Below, piece after piece: positions 1 through 7,660 of a stretch of DNA of 64,000 nt. Numbering within the stretch: the stretch's first letter is position 1; each line of letters opens with the position of its first letter. This stretch comes from Desulfosarcina widdelii (GTDB lineage Bacteria; Desulfobacterota; Desulfobacteria; Desulfobacterales; Desulfosarcinaceae): contig NZ_AP021875.1 of assembly GCF_009688965.1 (NCBI RefSeq), positions 3,100,001 through 3,164,000 of the forward strand, in the 5' to 3' direction. The translations under genes were made by a program, and so were the position numbers. The notes under the pieces are model-generated. The model was not told the origin of the DNA. It ran no database searches and saw nothing but the letters and a program-made list of their open reading frames with translations.

Positions 1-110
1 TTTTAGCTGTCCTCAATCAGCTATGTTCAAAATACGTTAATGAATGCTATATATCTTTCAAGTTGATGAAACGCTTTTATTGACATTTTCTAAGAGTTGT
101 GGACGTTTAA

Positions 111-1784
111 ATGCTCCCCCTGCTCTTGACCATAGGTGTACTGTATATATTCGCAATCGGCGTTGGCCGCTTGAGTGCCGCTTTGGGAATTCCCCGCGTT
201 ACCGGATACCTTTTAGTGGGTCTGGTGGCCGGCCCCTATACCGCTGAGATTTTAGGGTTGCCCGCTATCGTTACAAAGGCACAACTTGCCAAACTTTCAC
301 CGCTGCACGATATGATTCTCAGCTTGATTGTATTTACCATCGGCGGCAGTTTTCGTTTGAAAACCATTCGTAAAATCGGATCGGGGCTATTTCGTCTCAG
401 CGCATTTGAAATCGGCTTGAGCGCACTTCTTGTCTGGGTGGGGACCCTGTTAATGGGGGCTTCGCCGCTGGAAGCAGGCTTCCTTTCCGTGATGGCGATC
501 ACCACTGCTCCGGCCGCCACCCAAATGGTAATGCGCGAATATCAATCGCGGGGATCACTGACCGACACCATTCTGCCGCTCATCGGTATAAACAATCTAC
601 TATCGATCATCGCTTTCATATTGCTGATGCATTACGGCTTATCTACTTCCCCGCCATTTTGGAAAACGATGATCCAACTTTTGGGTCCTCTCGGATTGGG
701 TGTACTTGCTGGAACATTTGTCGCTGTCATGGATCAGCGTCTCACCCGTCAGGTGGAACGACAAATGTTAGTATTGGGGGCTGTTGCTCTCGCCACCGGT
801 GCAGCTTCGTATTTCCACTTATCAGCTATGCTGAGCATCTTGGTCGCCGGCGTCGTTGCCGTGAACGCCGCCCCCCACGGTCCGCGAATGCTCGAAGAAC
901 TATCGGGAATCGATTATCCATTTTATGTGCTGTTTTTCATCATGGCAGGAGCAGAACTCCATATCGAAGCCCTTTTCCATATGGGGGTCATCGGTTTGGT
1001 TTACATAGTTGCACGGAGCGTGGGAAAATTCATTGGATGCCGTACAGGGGCCAGGATGGCTGGGATGAATATTACGATCAGAAATTGGCTGGGCCCAGCC
1101 ATGCTGGCACAAGCCGGCCTGGTAATCGGTTTATCAAACGTTTTGGCGAAGGAGTGGCCAGGTCCTGGCAAGAATCTACAGACGTTGATCCTGGCATCGG
1201 TGGTGGTGTTCGAAATGGTTGGCCCCCTGCTTACCCGCACTTCGCTGGTCAATGCTGGTGAGATAACGGTTTTGAATCTACTCGGAAAGCGCAGTCCGGT
1301 GGGCTATGGCGATGGCTTGCGACGGGTCTTCGGCGAATTTGTGAGATCCTTGGGTCTTTCTCCCATTGTGCGACGGAATCTGCCAGGTGATATCCGGGTA
1401 TCCCACATCATGCGTCACAACGTGGAGGTATTATCCCACAGGGCGCCGTTCGACGAAGTCGTTAAGACCCTTGGCCATTCCAGCTATGACAGCATACCGG
1501 TAGTCAATGACAGTGATGAGCTTATTGGGGTTGTGAAATTTGCCGATGTTTCGGATACCCTTTTCGATCCGGGCCTGAGACATATAGTCGTCGCGGCTGA
1601 TATCGCCACCGATGTCTACCTTAAAGTGACCCCGGAAGATACCCTTCAAACGGCTATACTCAAACTGAAAAATCACCCACGGGCCACCTTCCTGCTGGTG
1701 GTGGCACAGGGCAATCCCTCCATGTTGGTGGGCATCGTGAGCCACAATGATTTGCTGGCAGCCCAATTGCACTATCCTCGATAG
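111..1784 (+). CDS. CPA2-type cation:proton antiporter with C-terminal CBS pair
   Basis: The 557-residue product is an integral membrane protein. Residues 1-390 form about a dozen hydrophobic segments of the Kef/NapA-like monovalent cation:proton antiporter-2 fold. The C-terminal part is soluble and holds two CBS motifs (about 431-485 and 497-553), which usually bind adenine nucleotides and gate transport. There is no TrkA-N/RCK domain of classical KefB/KefC, so regulation by CBS rather than by glutathione/NAD is inferred. The start ATG follows an upstream region without a clear ribosome site; no better in-frame start is visible. It stands alone, with no gene close downstream on the same strand. 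The exchanged ion (Na+ or K+) cannot be told from the sequence. Confidence 0.85.
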   Translation: MLPLLLTIGVLYIFAIGVGRLSAALGIPRVTGYLLVGLVAGPYTAEILGLPAIVTKAQLAKLSPLHDMILSLIVFTIGGSFRLKTIRKIGSGLFRLSAFEIGLSALLVWVGTLLMGASPLEAGFLSVMAITTAPAATQMVMREYQSRGSLTDTILPLIGINNLLSIIAFILLMHYGLSTSPPFWKTMIQLLGPLGLGVLAGTFVAVMDQRLTRQVERQMLVLGAVALATGAASYFHLSAMLSILVAGVVAVNAAPHGPRMLEELSGIDYPFYVLFFIMAGAELHIEALFHMGVIGLVYIVARSVGKFIGCRTGARMAGMNITIRNWLGPAMLAQAGLVIGLSNVLAKEWPGPGKNLQTLILASVVVFEMVGPLLTRTSLVNAGEITVLNLLGKRSPVGYGDGLRRVFGEFVRSLGLSPIVRRNLPGDIRVSHIMRHNVEVLSHRAPFDEVVKTLGHSSYDSIPVVNDSDELIGVVKFADVSDTLFDPGLRHIVVAADIATDVYLKVTPEDTLQTAILKLKNHPRATFLLVVAQGNPSMLVGIVSHNDLLAAQLHYPR

Positions 1785-1994
1785 CCAACGATCGATAGTC
1801 CGCGAAAATGAATCTCGATGTATAAAGGCGGATACACGCATGGTTAAAATCGTTGGAATTACAGAAACTTGCAATCTCTGGAATTCAGGCTAACCTCATT
1901 CAATCCCATATCTTGTGGTCGGCCATTATTCCCAATTATTGCAGCTTACAATTACAAACATGGCATGCCGCCCGAAACTTTCATTGTTCAGATT

Positions 1995-2697
1995 TGTAAA
2001 TGGATACCTGCCGATCCAGCCCAGTCCGAAAACGTGCTATTGCCAAAAGCTACTTGCCACTGGCGCAGGTACGAACACTATAGAGTGAAGAACCTTATAA
2101 CAGGAGGGATAATACCTAAAATTTGATAAAATATTTCCCTACCCTCCAATCATTTCGGCATTTTTGATTTTGGTCGGAATATGATTTTGTTGAAGTGAAG
2201 GTCAGGCGTTGAGCTTTTGCAGTTGTTTGCGCGCTGCGTCGCGGACCGTTTTGTCGGAATCGTTATCGATGACCTTTTTGAGAACGTCTATGTTGGTCTC
2301 TTCCTTGACGGCAGATTTTCTTACCTTGGGATCTGAGCGAGCAATTTTAGGAAGAAAAATGTCTCTGAACTTCATACGCGATTTGCCCTCCTTTGTTTGC
2401 TTTTTTTTATTTCGTATAATGCGAACATTCGTCTTTCAATGGGGTGAAGACTGTATTTTGACAGCCAAACCGTCGAAACTTGCGCAGACTGGTTTTGTGC
2501 AAGTTTTCCGGGGTCATAGAGATGAGTAAGCGCCTCACTGAAGCCATTCAAAATACATGCTTTACAGTATATGCAAATGGGTATCCCTGGCGAATTGTTT
2601 AAATCGATTCGCAAGGGTTTTTTACGTTTTCAATCTCCCGGTCCTTATTTTTCTGATTTAGTGTGCAAATAATTCTGAGATAGTGAGCAAATTTACA
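1995..2697 (+). mobile_element. TGTAAAT...ATTTACA element, copy 1 (long form with cargo gene)
   Basis: The stretch 1785-1994 before it holds nothing I recognise. From 1995 to 2140 the sequence matches, with two single-base insertions, the left 145 bp of two 253-bp copies at 4600-4852 and 28267-28519. From about 2590 to 2697 it matches their right part. Between the two halves copy 1 has about 450 extra bases that carry a small gene on the minus strand (2202-2375). All copies stop exactly at ...AAATTTACA. The right end, read inwards, holds two direct repeats of TTTGCwCACTAwmTCAGAA, a layout known for IS21-family ends. No transposase is present and no target duplication is visible. Confidence 0.7.
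2202..2375 (-). CDS. small HEAT-repeat-like protein (57 aa)
   Basis: This short reading frame begins with ATG at 2375 behind a near-perfect Shine-Dalgarno (AAAGGAGGG, 9 bases upstream) and ends with TGA at 2202-2204. The 57-residue product is lysine-rich and predicted to be all helical. Its segments DPKVRKSAV (15-23) and DKTVRDAARKQL (41-52) have the D-x-x-V-R-x-x-A pattern of HEAT/armadillo helices, so it looks like about one and a half HEAT units. There is no signal peptide or membrane segment. It lies inside the long copy of a dispersed element and is absent from the two short copies, so it may be cargo. The function is unknown; HEAT units usually bind proteins. Confidence 0.6.
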   Translation of the reverse strand: MKFRDIFLPKIARSDPKVRKSAVKEETNIDVLKKVIDNDSDKTVRDAARKQLQKLNA

Positions 2698-2814
2698 GCG
2701 TGTTTGATACAGGTACAGGGGTATAGGGGGGGTTGACTATTCCAACAAAACGGAATGCGGGGATCTGATGCGACTTTTGTGATACTTTGATTAGACGTTC
2801 CTGATACTTATGTG

Positions 2815-2844
2815 ATCCGCGCGGCGTGTGCCGAGGCGGATTTT
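2815..2844 (+). terminator. hairpin followed by T-run (terminator-like)
   Basis: ATCCGC (2815-2820) pairs with GCGGAT (2836-2841), and inside it CGGC (2822-2825) pairs with GCCG (2830-2833) around a GTGT loop. A short T-run follows. It looks like a Rho-independent terminator, but no intact gene ends just before it on the plus strand, so it may be left over from a lost gene. Confidence 0.4.
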
Positions 2845-2961
2845 CTATTCCAGAAAAATGGTCTGTTTACGGCATCGCGGAACAAATTTTTGCACTCTAT
2901 TCCAGAAATTAGAACCGGGGGTTTTAAATGAATATGTTTTGATTAGTTGTGTTTGCAGTGC

Positions 2962-3100
2962 ATATACGAAGCCCGGGTAATGACCGACCTTTCGGATAGC
3001 CAGTTGGAATATGGTCATAGGGAATTTTGAGGGATGGTATTGGTACCTTTACCGGGGCTGAAACGATTTCGGATTTAAGGGATGTGGCTATCTGTCGTTG
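2962..3100 (+). repeat. dispersed 140-bp repeat, family B, copy 1
   Basis: About 140 bp, starting ATATACGAAG and ending TCTGTCGTTG, recur at 26691-26831 in the same orientation with scattered substitutions and small gaps. The core ACCGACCTTTCGGATAGCC is identical in both. The reverse strand of the second copy is open for 68 codons but that of copy 1 is not, so coding is doubtful. The element type was not recognised. Confidence 0.55.
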
Positions 3101-3175
3101 GGCTAGTTTGGTAATTAGTTTGAGGCATCAGCATAAGCCTGCCTTGTCATCATCCCTATTCGATAAAAAGCATGC

Positions 3176-3475
3176 TTAAAAGTCACCCAATGGTCTACTG
3201 AACGTAAACTTGAACGGATCAGCCACCAAATAGTCGTAGGCGGGCTTTGTGTTGCCTCCCAAAGCAGAAAATGGAAGGGAAATGACGAACACCGCTCCGC
3301 CGATCACCGTCGCACAGAGACCCAATGGTCTGACCACCAAAGCATCACTTGCCATTTTCCCGGCAATGAGATCGTCGTCTTGTTCTAATTCTCCAGCAAA
3401 GCAGGCCATGCAGGGAACAGTTACCAATGCCATCACGGTCAGTAATACGATAACGTGTTTCAGAATCCCGTTCAT
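3176..3475 (-). CDS. small exported protein, conserved hypothetical
   Basis: The 99-residue product starts with a signal peptide (about 1-27, ending near CFAGE). A second hydrophobic stretch (about 50-72) is followed by a conserved-looking tail, K-P-A-Y-D-Y-L-V, ending in FSRPLGDF. I recall small proteins with such a tail in Desulfobacterota and Geobacter, but no function is established. The start is supported by GGAAGGAAATAAA before ATG. It heads away from the neighbouring lipoprotein gene, with an 84-bp gap. An envelope role is inferred only from the signal peptide. Confidence 0.6.
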   Translation of the reverse strand: MNGILKHVIVLLTVMALVTVPCMACFAGELEQDDDLIAGKMASDALVVRPLGLCATVIGGAVFVISLPFSALGGNTKPAYDYLVADPFKFTFSRPLGDF

Positions 3476-3559
3476 TTTATTTCCTTCCTATCGGTGAAAC
3501 GGTACCTTCGTAAAAACATCGGGCGACTGATAATGATATCGGAAGACAACAAATTTACT

Positions 3560-3814
3560 TTAGAGACCTTGGGCAGAATAGACTACAACCTGATCACCCG
3601 CAAAGCTCACCTGGATGTATTTCCCTTCATTACCCCAGATGCAATTTTTCAGGCCAATCGCTCCATCGCATTTGTCAGATTTTCCCAAAAGAGAGACAAC
3701 CTCATCGTAACTCATACCGATTTCCAGCTGGTTATAATTTTCTGTGGTTATCTTGCTGCAGCCAACGAACAACAAGACTGCAGACAAAACTAAGAGCACT
3801 GTTTTTTTGAGCAT
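3560..3814 (-). CDS. small lipoprotein, SmpA/OmlA-like (DUF3862-like)
   Basis: The 84-residue product has a lipoprotein signal (residues 1-19, lipobox LLFVGC). The mature part contains the pattern Y-x-x-L-E-I-G-M-S-Y-D-E-V-x-x-L-L-G, typical of the two-helix start of BamE/SmpA and DUF3862 folds, followed by beta strands (YIQVSFAGDQVVVYSAQGL). It is probably anchored in the outer or inner membrane facing the periplasm. Proteins of this fold often bind partners in envelope assembly, but the specific role is unknown. It lies between two other small secreted-protein genes on the same strand; a terminator at 3836-3865 separates it from the upstream gene. Confidence 0.65.
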   Translation of the reverse strand: MLKKTVLLVLSAVLLFVGCSKITTENYNQLEIGMSYDEVVSLLGKSDKCDGAIGLKNCIWGNEGKYIQVSFAGDQVVVYSAQGL

Positions 3815-3835
3815 ATTGAGACTCTCTCTTGAAAT

Positions 3836-3865
3836 AAAAAAAAGGCAGGGTCGGATTGCCCTGCC
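3836..3865 (-). terminator. Rho-independent terminator of the gene at 3888-4334
   Basis: GGCAGGG (3844-3850) pairs with CCCTGCC (3859-3865). Read on the minus strand the stem is followed by eight Ts (3836-3843). It lies about 20 bases after the stop codon of the minus-strand gene ending at 3888. Confidence 0.75.
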
Positions 3866-3887
3866 ATTAAAAATTTTTCCCTACCTT

Positions 3888-4334
3888 CTATTTTTTAGCC
3901 CATTTATTGTTTTTCTTTTTATTCATTTTTTTCATCTGACCGGGAGGGTACTGTTTCCGGTGCTGATCATTGTAGGTATAAGGTTTATCGGTATCCATTT
4001 CGATCGACACAGAACTCCCAAGCCGAACCCTCAAATCATGAGGAAGTGATGCCGCAATTTGCCAGTTCGAACCATTGAGATAAAAATACAGGCCCCTGTT
4101 GGCGTCATGATACACAGAGGATGAAGGATAATACTCGTATTGATGTTTTGCGCGATATCCGTGAGCAGGCGCATGAGACGGTGGACCGTTCTTCTTTGCT
4201 TTCACCACAGTTGGACTCGGTTCCGCCTTCTGGTCGTTGCCCCAAGAAAAACTGAATGATCCAGCAAAAACATACGATGACAATAGAAAGAAAACTGATA
4301 AAAAAATGATACATAGAATGAATTGCTTTCGCAT
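3888..4334 (-). CDS. secreted basic protein, conserved hypothetical
   Basis: The start is placed at the ATG at 4334 because GGGGGG stands just upstream and the signal peptide then begins correctly (MRKQFILCII, cleavage near residue 24). The product has 148 residues. After a low-complexity Pro/Lys linker comes a compact region (about 75-125) with Y-P-S-S-S-V-Y, G-L-Y-F-Y-L and S-V-S-I-E-M-D, and then a tail rich in Lys/Asn (KKMNKKKNNKWAKK). Similar exported proteins occur in related anaerobes as far as I recall, with no known function. It is followed by a good terminator. Confidence 0.65.
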   Translation of the reverse strand: MRKQFILCIIFLSVFFLLSSYVFAGSFSFSWGNDQKAEPSPTVVKAKKNGPPSHAPAHGYRAKHQYEYYPSSSVYHDANRGLYFYLNGSNWQIAASLPHDLRVRLGSSVSIEMDTDKPYTYNDQHRKQYPPGQMKKMNKKKNNKWAKK

Positions 4335-4599
4335 TATCCCCCCTTTCTGGTTTGTGATAAATTCCTGCAAGAGGGGTGCCGACAATTTCAATCATGAAAA
4401 TACATATTATTACAATATGTTAAAAATTTAGGATTTAATTCAATTCATTGTCAGTAACAATAATTGTCAATGATACCGTACAAAAAAAGTAAAAATGCTG
4501 GCCTATTGAATGTGAAAAGATGCAAAAGTCTTATTTGTCCGTTCTTTTGATGAATTGTTATTAATTGAGATAAGTCAAAGTCTTGCCGTACTTGGGATA
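4335..4599. other. 265-bp AT-rich spacer
   Basis: This is the upstream region of the minus-strand gene ending at 3888. It is AT-rich and should hold that gene's promoter, but no convincing -35/-10 pair, repeat or reading frame was identified. Confidence 0.3.
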
Positions 4600-4852
4600 T
4601 GTAAATGGATACCTGCCGATCCAGCCCAGTCCGAAAACGTGCTATTGCCAAAAGCTCTTGCCACTGGCGCAGGTACGAACACTATAGAGTGAAGACCTTA
4701 TAACAGGAGGGATAATACCTAAAATTTGATAAAATATTTCCCTATCGAGTTGTCTGGATCGGCTCGTATAGGTTTTTTACGTTTTCAATTCACCGGAATG
4801 GATTTTTCTGATTTAGTGTGCAAATAATTCTGAGATAGTGAGCAAATTTACA
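4600..4852 (+). mobile_element. TGTAAAT...ATTTACA element, copy 2 (short form)
   Basis: These 253 bp are nearly identical (about one difference) to 28267-28519. They begin TGTAAATGGATACC and end AAATTTACA, so the ends are inverted (TGTAAAT/ATTTACA). The middle has a hairpin, CGAGT...GCTCG, followed by TTTTTT. In copy 3 the same hairpin is CGAGT...ACTCG and in copy 1 CGAAT...ATTCG, so pairing is kept. No protein is encoded. Confidence 0.7.
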
Positions 4853-5002
4853 TTCTAAAATTATCATAACCTTCTGTTGTTTAAAATGAATTCCCTCCTG
4901 TTTCTGCTAAATCCTATGTCCAACGTTCCTCATTAAGGTTACCGATTAGCCGATTGCAGCACGCCGGGCATATGAACACCGTAAACGCCTACATTTTTTG
5001 CC

Positions 5003-5039
5003 TCAGAAATTTCTGACATATTGGTAGGATTAACCTACC
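5003..5039. promoter_or_regulatory. two palindromes upstream of RND efflux operon (candidate operator)
   Basis: TCAGAAATTTCTGA (5003-5016) is a perfect 14-bp palindrome. GGTAGG-ATTAA-CCTACC (5023-5039) is an inverted repeat with 6-bp arms. They stand about 90-120 bases before the first gene of the efflux operon, where TetR- or MarR-type repressors commonly bind. No regulator gene is adjacent, so the partner is unknown. Confidence 0.4.
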
Positions 5040-5126
5040 GTCAACCGGCCAAACTTCTCATATTGCCAAATACAAGCCCCAACATAAATTAAATCTGTAC
5101 AAAATTATGTAACGGGCGGATGGGAT

Positions 5127-6560
5127 ATGGTGACCATGAACAGACGAATTGAGGCTGTGCGTAGATTACAAAACTGCGGGACGCAACAAATGGTCGCATG
5201 GATCTTTGCTGCCAGCCTCCTGCTCTATGGCTGCCAAGCCCATACCATCAACCCATCACCAGAGCCATTGCAGACCGGAGGCGACGTTTACAGCATCCCC
5301 TTGCCATCTTCAAAACCAGTCGATCAAAATTGGTGGGCGTCGTTTGAAGATGCCAAGCTCGATGAACTCATCGATGAAGCACTGAACCGCAATTTCGATA
5401 TCATGCGGGGCCTGGCCAGGATCGATCAGGCCGATGCACTCACCCGCCAGGCCAGGGCAGCGCGCCTACCTCAGGTAGACCTCGAGGCCAGCGTTCTGAG
5501 GGATTGGGCAGATGGTGAAACACGCAATCGCCTGGATCGGATCGGCGGTGCATTGGCCTGGGAAGTCGATGTGTTCAATCGGCTGGGATCCGCAGAATTG
5601 GCGCGCCAGAGTGAACGCGCAGCACGTGTTGAAGACCTGGAAGCCATAAGGCTCAGTCTGTCCGCCGAAGTAACCACTGCTTATTTTGATGCGGTCGGAC
5701 AACGCGCCCAACTTCTCTTGCTCGAACAACAGATTGAGGTTGACCGGGAGTTGCTGGAACTCACCGAGCTTCGTTTTGAAGCGGGCCTGACGGCATCGGT
5801 GGATGTACTGCAGCAAAGCAGTGTATTGGCCGAAACGGAAAGCCTGGTGCCCCCCACCGAAGCTTTGCTGCGCGTTGCAGAAAACCGCTTGGATGTGTTG
5901 ATCGGACAGGCACCGGATGCCGTGGATCGCATAGACGACAGCGATCGGTTTGTTCCAATCAAAGACCTGCCGTTTATCGGGGTCCCCTCCGATCTCTTGC
6001 TCAACCGTCCGGACCTGAGGGCCTTGAGAAACGAGCTGATCGCAGCGGATGCCGAGATTGGACAGGCCATTGCCGACCGCCTGCCGCGGATCACGCTTGA
6101 CGGTTCCCTATTTTACGGAGACGGTTCGGACTTCACCGGACCCGCAGGCATCCTATTGGGATCGATCGTCCAACCGCTTCTGGATTGGGGGGCGCGCAAG
6201 GCCGAAGTCGAACGCAGCCGCGCGCTGTATGTCGAACGGCTGGCGGTATTTTCCCAGGCCTATTTGCAGGCGATCGAAGATGTTGAAAACGCGCTTTTCC
6301 AGGAACGCAAACAGCGCGAGTTTCTGGATCGCCTGGAGCGTCGTCGCCGTTTTCTTAAGCGCACCGTCGAAGAGACCAGAGATCGATATACCAATGGCCT
6401 GACAGATTTTTTGCCGGTCCTGGATGCGCTCAAAGAGATGCAGAGGATCGAGCGCATCATCGTCAGACAGCAGCGAGCGTTGCTGGGTTTTCGGATTCAG
6501 CTCCACCGTGCTTTGGGTGGACAGGTGAACGCAACCGGAAATGGAGATCCGATTTCATGA
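5127..6560 (+). CDS. RND efflux outer-membrane lipoprotein (NodT/OprM type)
   Basis: The 477-residue product is a TolC-like outer-membrane channel that completes a tripartite drug or solvent pump. A lipoprotein signal ends at the lipobox LLLYGC (Cys36). Two OEP repeats follow (about 80-265 and 290-465). Helical segments such as D-E-A-L-N-R-N-F-D-I and L-L-N-R-P-D-L-R are typical of the NodT family. It is first in a three-gene operon: its stop overlaps the start of the adaptor gene (ATGA). Two in-frame ATGs (5127, 5136) are possible starts; both leave the lipobox intact. No regulator is next to it. Confidence 0.92.
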   Translation: MVTMNRRIEAVRRLQNCGTQQMVAWIFAASLLLYGCQAHTINPSPEPLQTGGDVYSIPLPSSKPVDQNWWASFEDAKLDELIDEALNRNFDIMRGLARIDQADALTRQARAARLPQVDLEASVLRDWADGETRNRLDRIGGALAWEVDVFNRLGSAELARQSERAARVEDLEAIRLSLSAEVTTAYFDAVGQRAQLLLLEQQIEVDRELLELTELRFEAGLTASVDVLQQSSVLAETESLVPPTEALLRVAENRLDVLIGQAPDAVDRIDDSDRFVPIKDLPFIGVPSDLLLNRPDLRALRNELIAADAEIGQAIADRLPRITLDGSLFYGDGSDFTGPAGILLGSIVQPLLDWGARKAEVERSRALYVERLAVFSQAYLQAIEDVENALFQERKQREFLDRLERRRRFLKRTVEETRDRYTNGLTDFLPVLDALKEMQRIERIIVRQQRALLGFRIQLHRALGGQVNATGNGDPIS

Positions 6561-7660
6561 AAATCAAAAACTATTCAACGATTCTGCTTGGGACGGCCCT
6601 GGCGGGGCTAATGGGCGTTTTTGGGGTTGCGCAGACAAGCGCTGCTCAGCAGGCCGTGCCCGTGATTGTCAAGGCGGTTGTGAGCGATCGTTTTGTCGAC
6701 CGTGTGGAAGCGCTTGGAACGCTGCGTGCCAACGAAACCGTGGCATTGACCGCAACGGTTTCCGAAATCGTGACCGCCGTACACTTTGAGGATGGCCAGC
6801 GGGTGAACAGCGGCAGCATCCTGGTCGAGATGACCAATGAAGAGGAGCATGCCCTGATCGAAGAAGAACGTTCGACGCTGACCGAAGCCAAAAAACAGTA
6901 TGATCGATTGCGCCCTCTGGTCGGGCGTGGGGCGGCATCCACATCGTTGCTCGATCAGCGGCGCCGGGAGTACGAAACCGCAAAAGCGCGGCTTAGGGCC
7001 ATCGAATCCAAGCTGCGGGATCGTCTGATCATCGCACCGTTTGCCGGGATTGTCGGCCTGCGCAATGTCAGTGTGGGTGCACTGATCGAACCGGGGGACG
7101 TGATCACGACCCTGGACGACGACAGCGTCATGAAGCTCGATTTTACGGTGCCGTCCATTTACCTGGCGAGCCTCAAAACCGGCCTGCCCATTGTTGCCAC
7201 ATCCCCCGCATTCGGCGAACGCCAGTTCGAGGGCAATGTTTCCAGCATCGACAGCCGCATCGATCCGGTTACTCGTGCCATCGTCGTCAGAGCGATTCTG
7301 CCCAACCCGGAGCGTCTGCTCAAACCGGGGCTGCTGATGCACGTCACGTTGCTGAAAAATCCGCGGGATATTCTGGTGATTCCTGAAGAAGCGCTGATTC
7401 CGTCCGGGCGTCTTAACCACGTGCTGGTCGTTGACCGATCCGCCGACCCCAGCGTCGTCCACCGCCGCCAGGTGACCATCGGCAACCGCAGGACGGGCGA
7501 AGTCGAAATTGTCGAGGGACTTGAAGCCGGAGAATTCGTGGTCGTTGACGGTACGTTGCGCGCTCGACCGGGGCATCCTGTTACCATCATCGCCCAGGAC
7601 GGCGGCGACGAGCCTTTGGCCCGCCTGTTGAACCGTAAACGGAAAGGTCAGGGCCAATGA
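6557..7660 (+). CDS. RND efflux periplasmic adaptor (membrane fusion protein)
   Basis: The 367-residue product has a signal sequence (about 1-31). It then has the standard order of HlyD/AcrA-type adaptors: a barrel-sandwich half, a coiled-coil hairpin (about 95-155, starting E-E-E-R-S-T-L-T-E-A-K), the second lipoyl half (R-L-I-I-A-P-F-A-G-I-V-G), a beta-barrel and a membrane-proximal domain. It links the inner-membrane pump to the outer-membrane channel. No lipobox cysteine is seen, so anchoring by an uncleaved N-terminal segment or secretion is possible. It overlaps both neighbours by four bases, which indicates translational coupling. Confidence 0.92.
   Translation: MKIKNYSTILLGTALAGLMGVFGVAQTSAAQQAVPVIVKAVVSDRFVDRVEALGTLRANETVALTATVSEIVTAVHFEDGQRVNSGSILVEMTNEEEHALIEEERSTLTEAKKQYDRLRPLVGRGAASTSLLDQRRREYETAKARLRAIESKLRDRLIIAPFAGIVGLRNVSVGALIEPGDVITTLDDDSVMKLDFTVPSIYLASLKTGLPIVATSPAFGERQFEGNVSSIDSRIDPVTRAIVVRAILPNPERLLKPGLLMHVTLLKNPRDILVIPEEALIPSGRLNHVLVVDRSADPSVVHRRQVTIGNRRTGEVEIVEGLEAGEFVVVDGTLRARPGHPVTIIAQDGGDEPLARLLNRKRKGQGQ

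Larger units (their letters stand above)
2376..3175. other. 800-bp non-coding stretch
   Basis: This stretch holds the right half of element copy 1 (to 2697), a strong hairpin at 2815-2841 and the first copy of a 140-bp dispersed repeat (2962-3100). No reading frame with a plausible start and ribosome site was seen. Confidence 0.5.

Noticed and set aside
1869..2126. 85-codon plus-strand frame across the left half of element copy 1
   Set aside because: The frame is not preserved in the other two copies of the repeat and lacks a ribosome site.
6608..7657. 349-codon open frame on the minus strand
   Set aside because: It is a shadow of the adaptor gene; composition is anomalous and no domain is recognisable.
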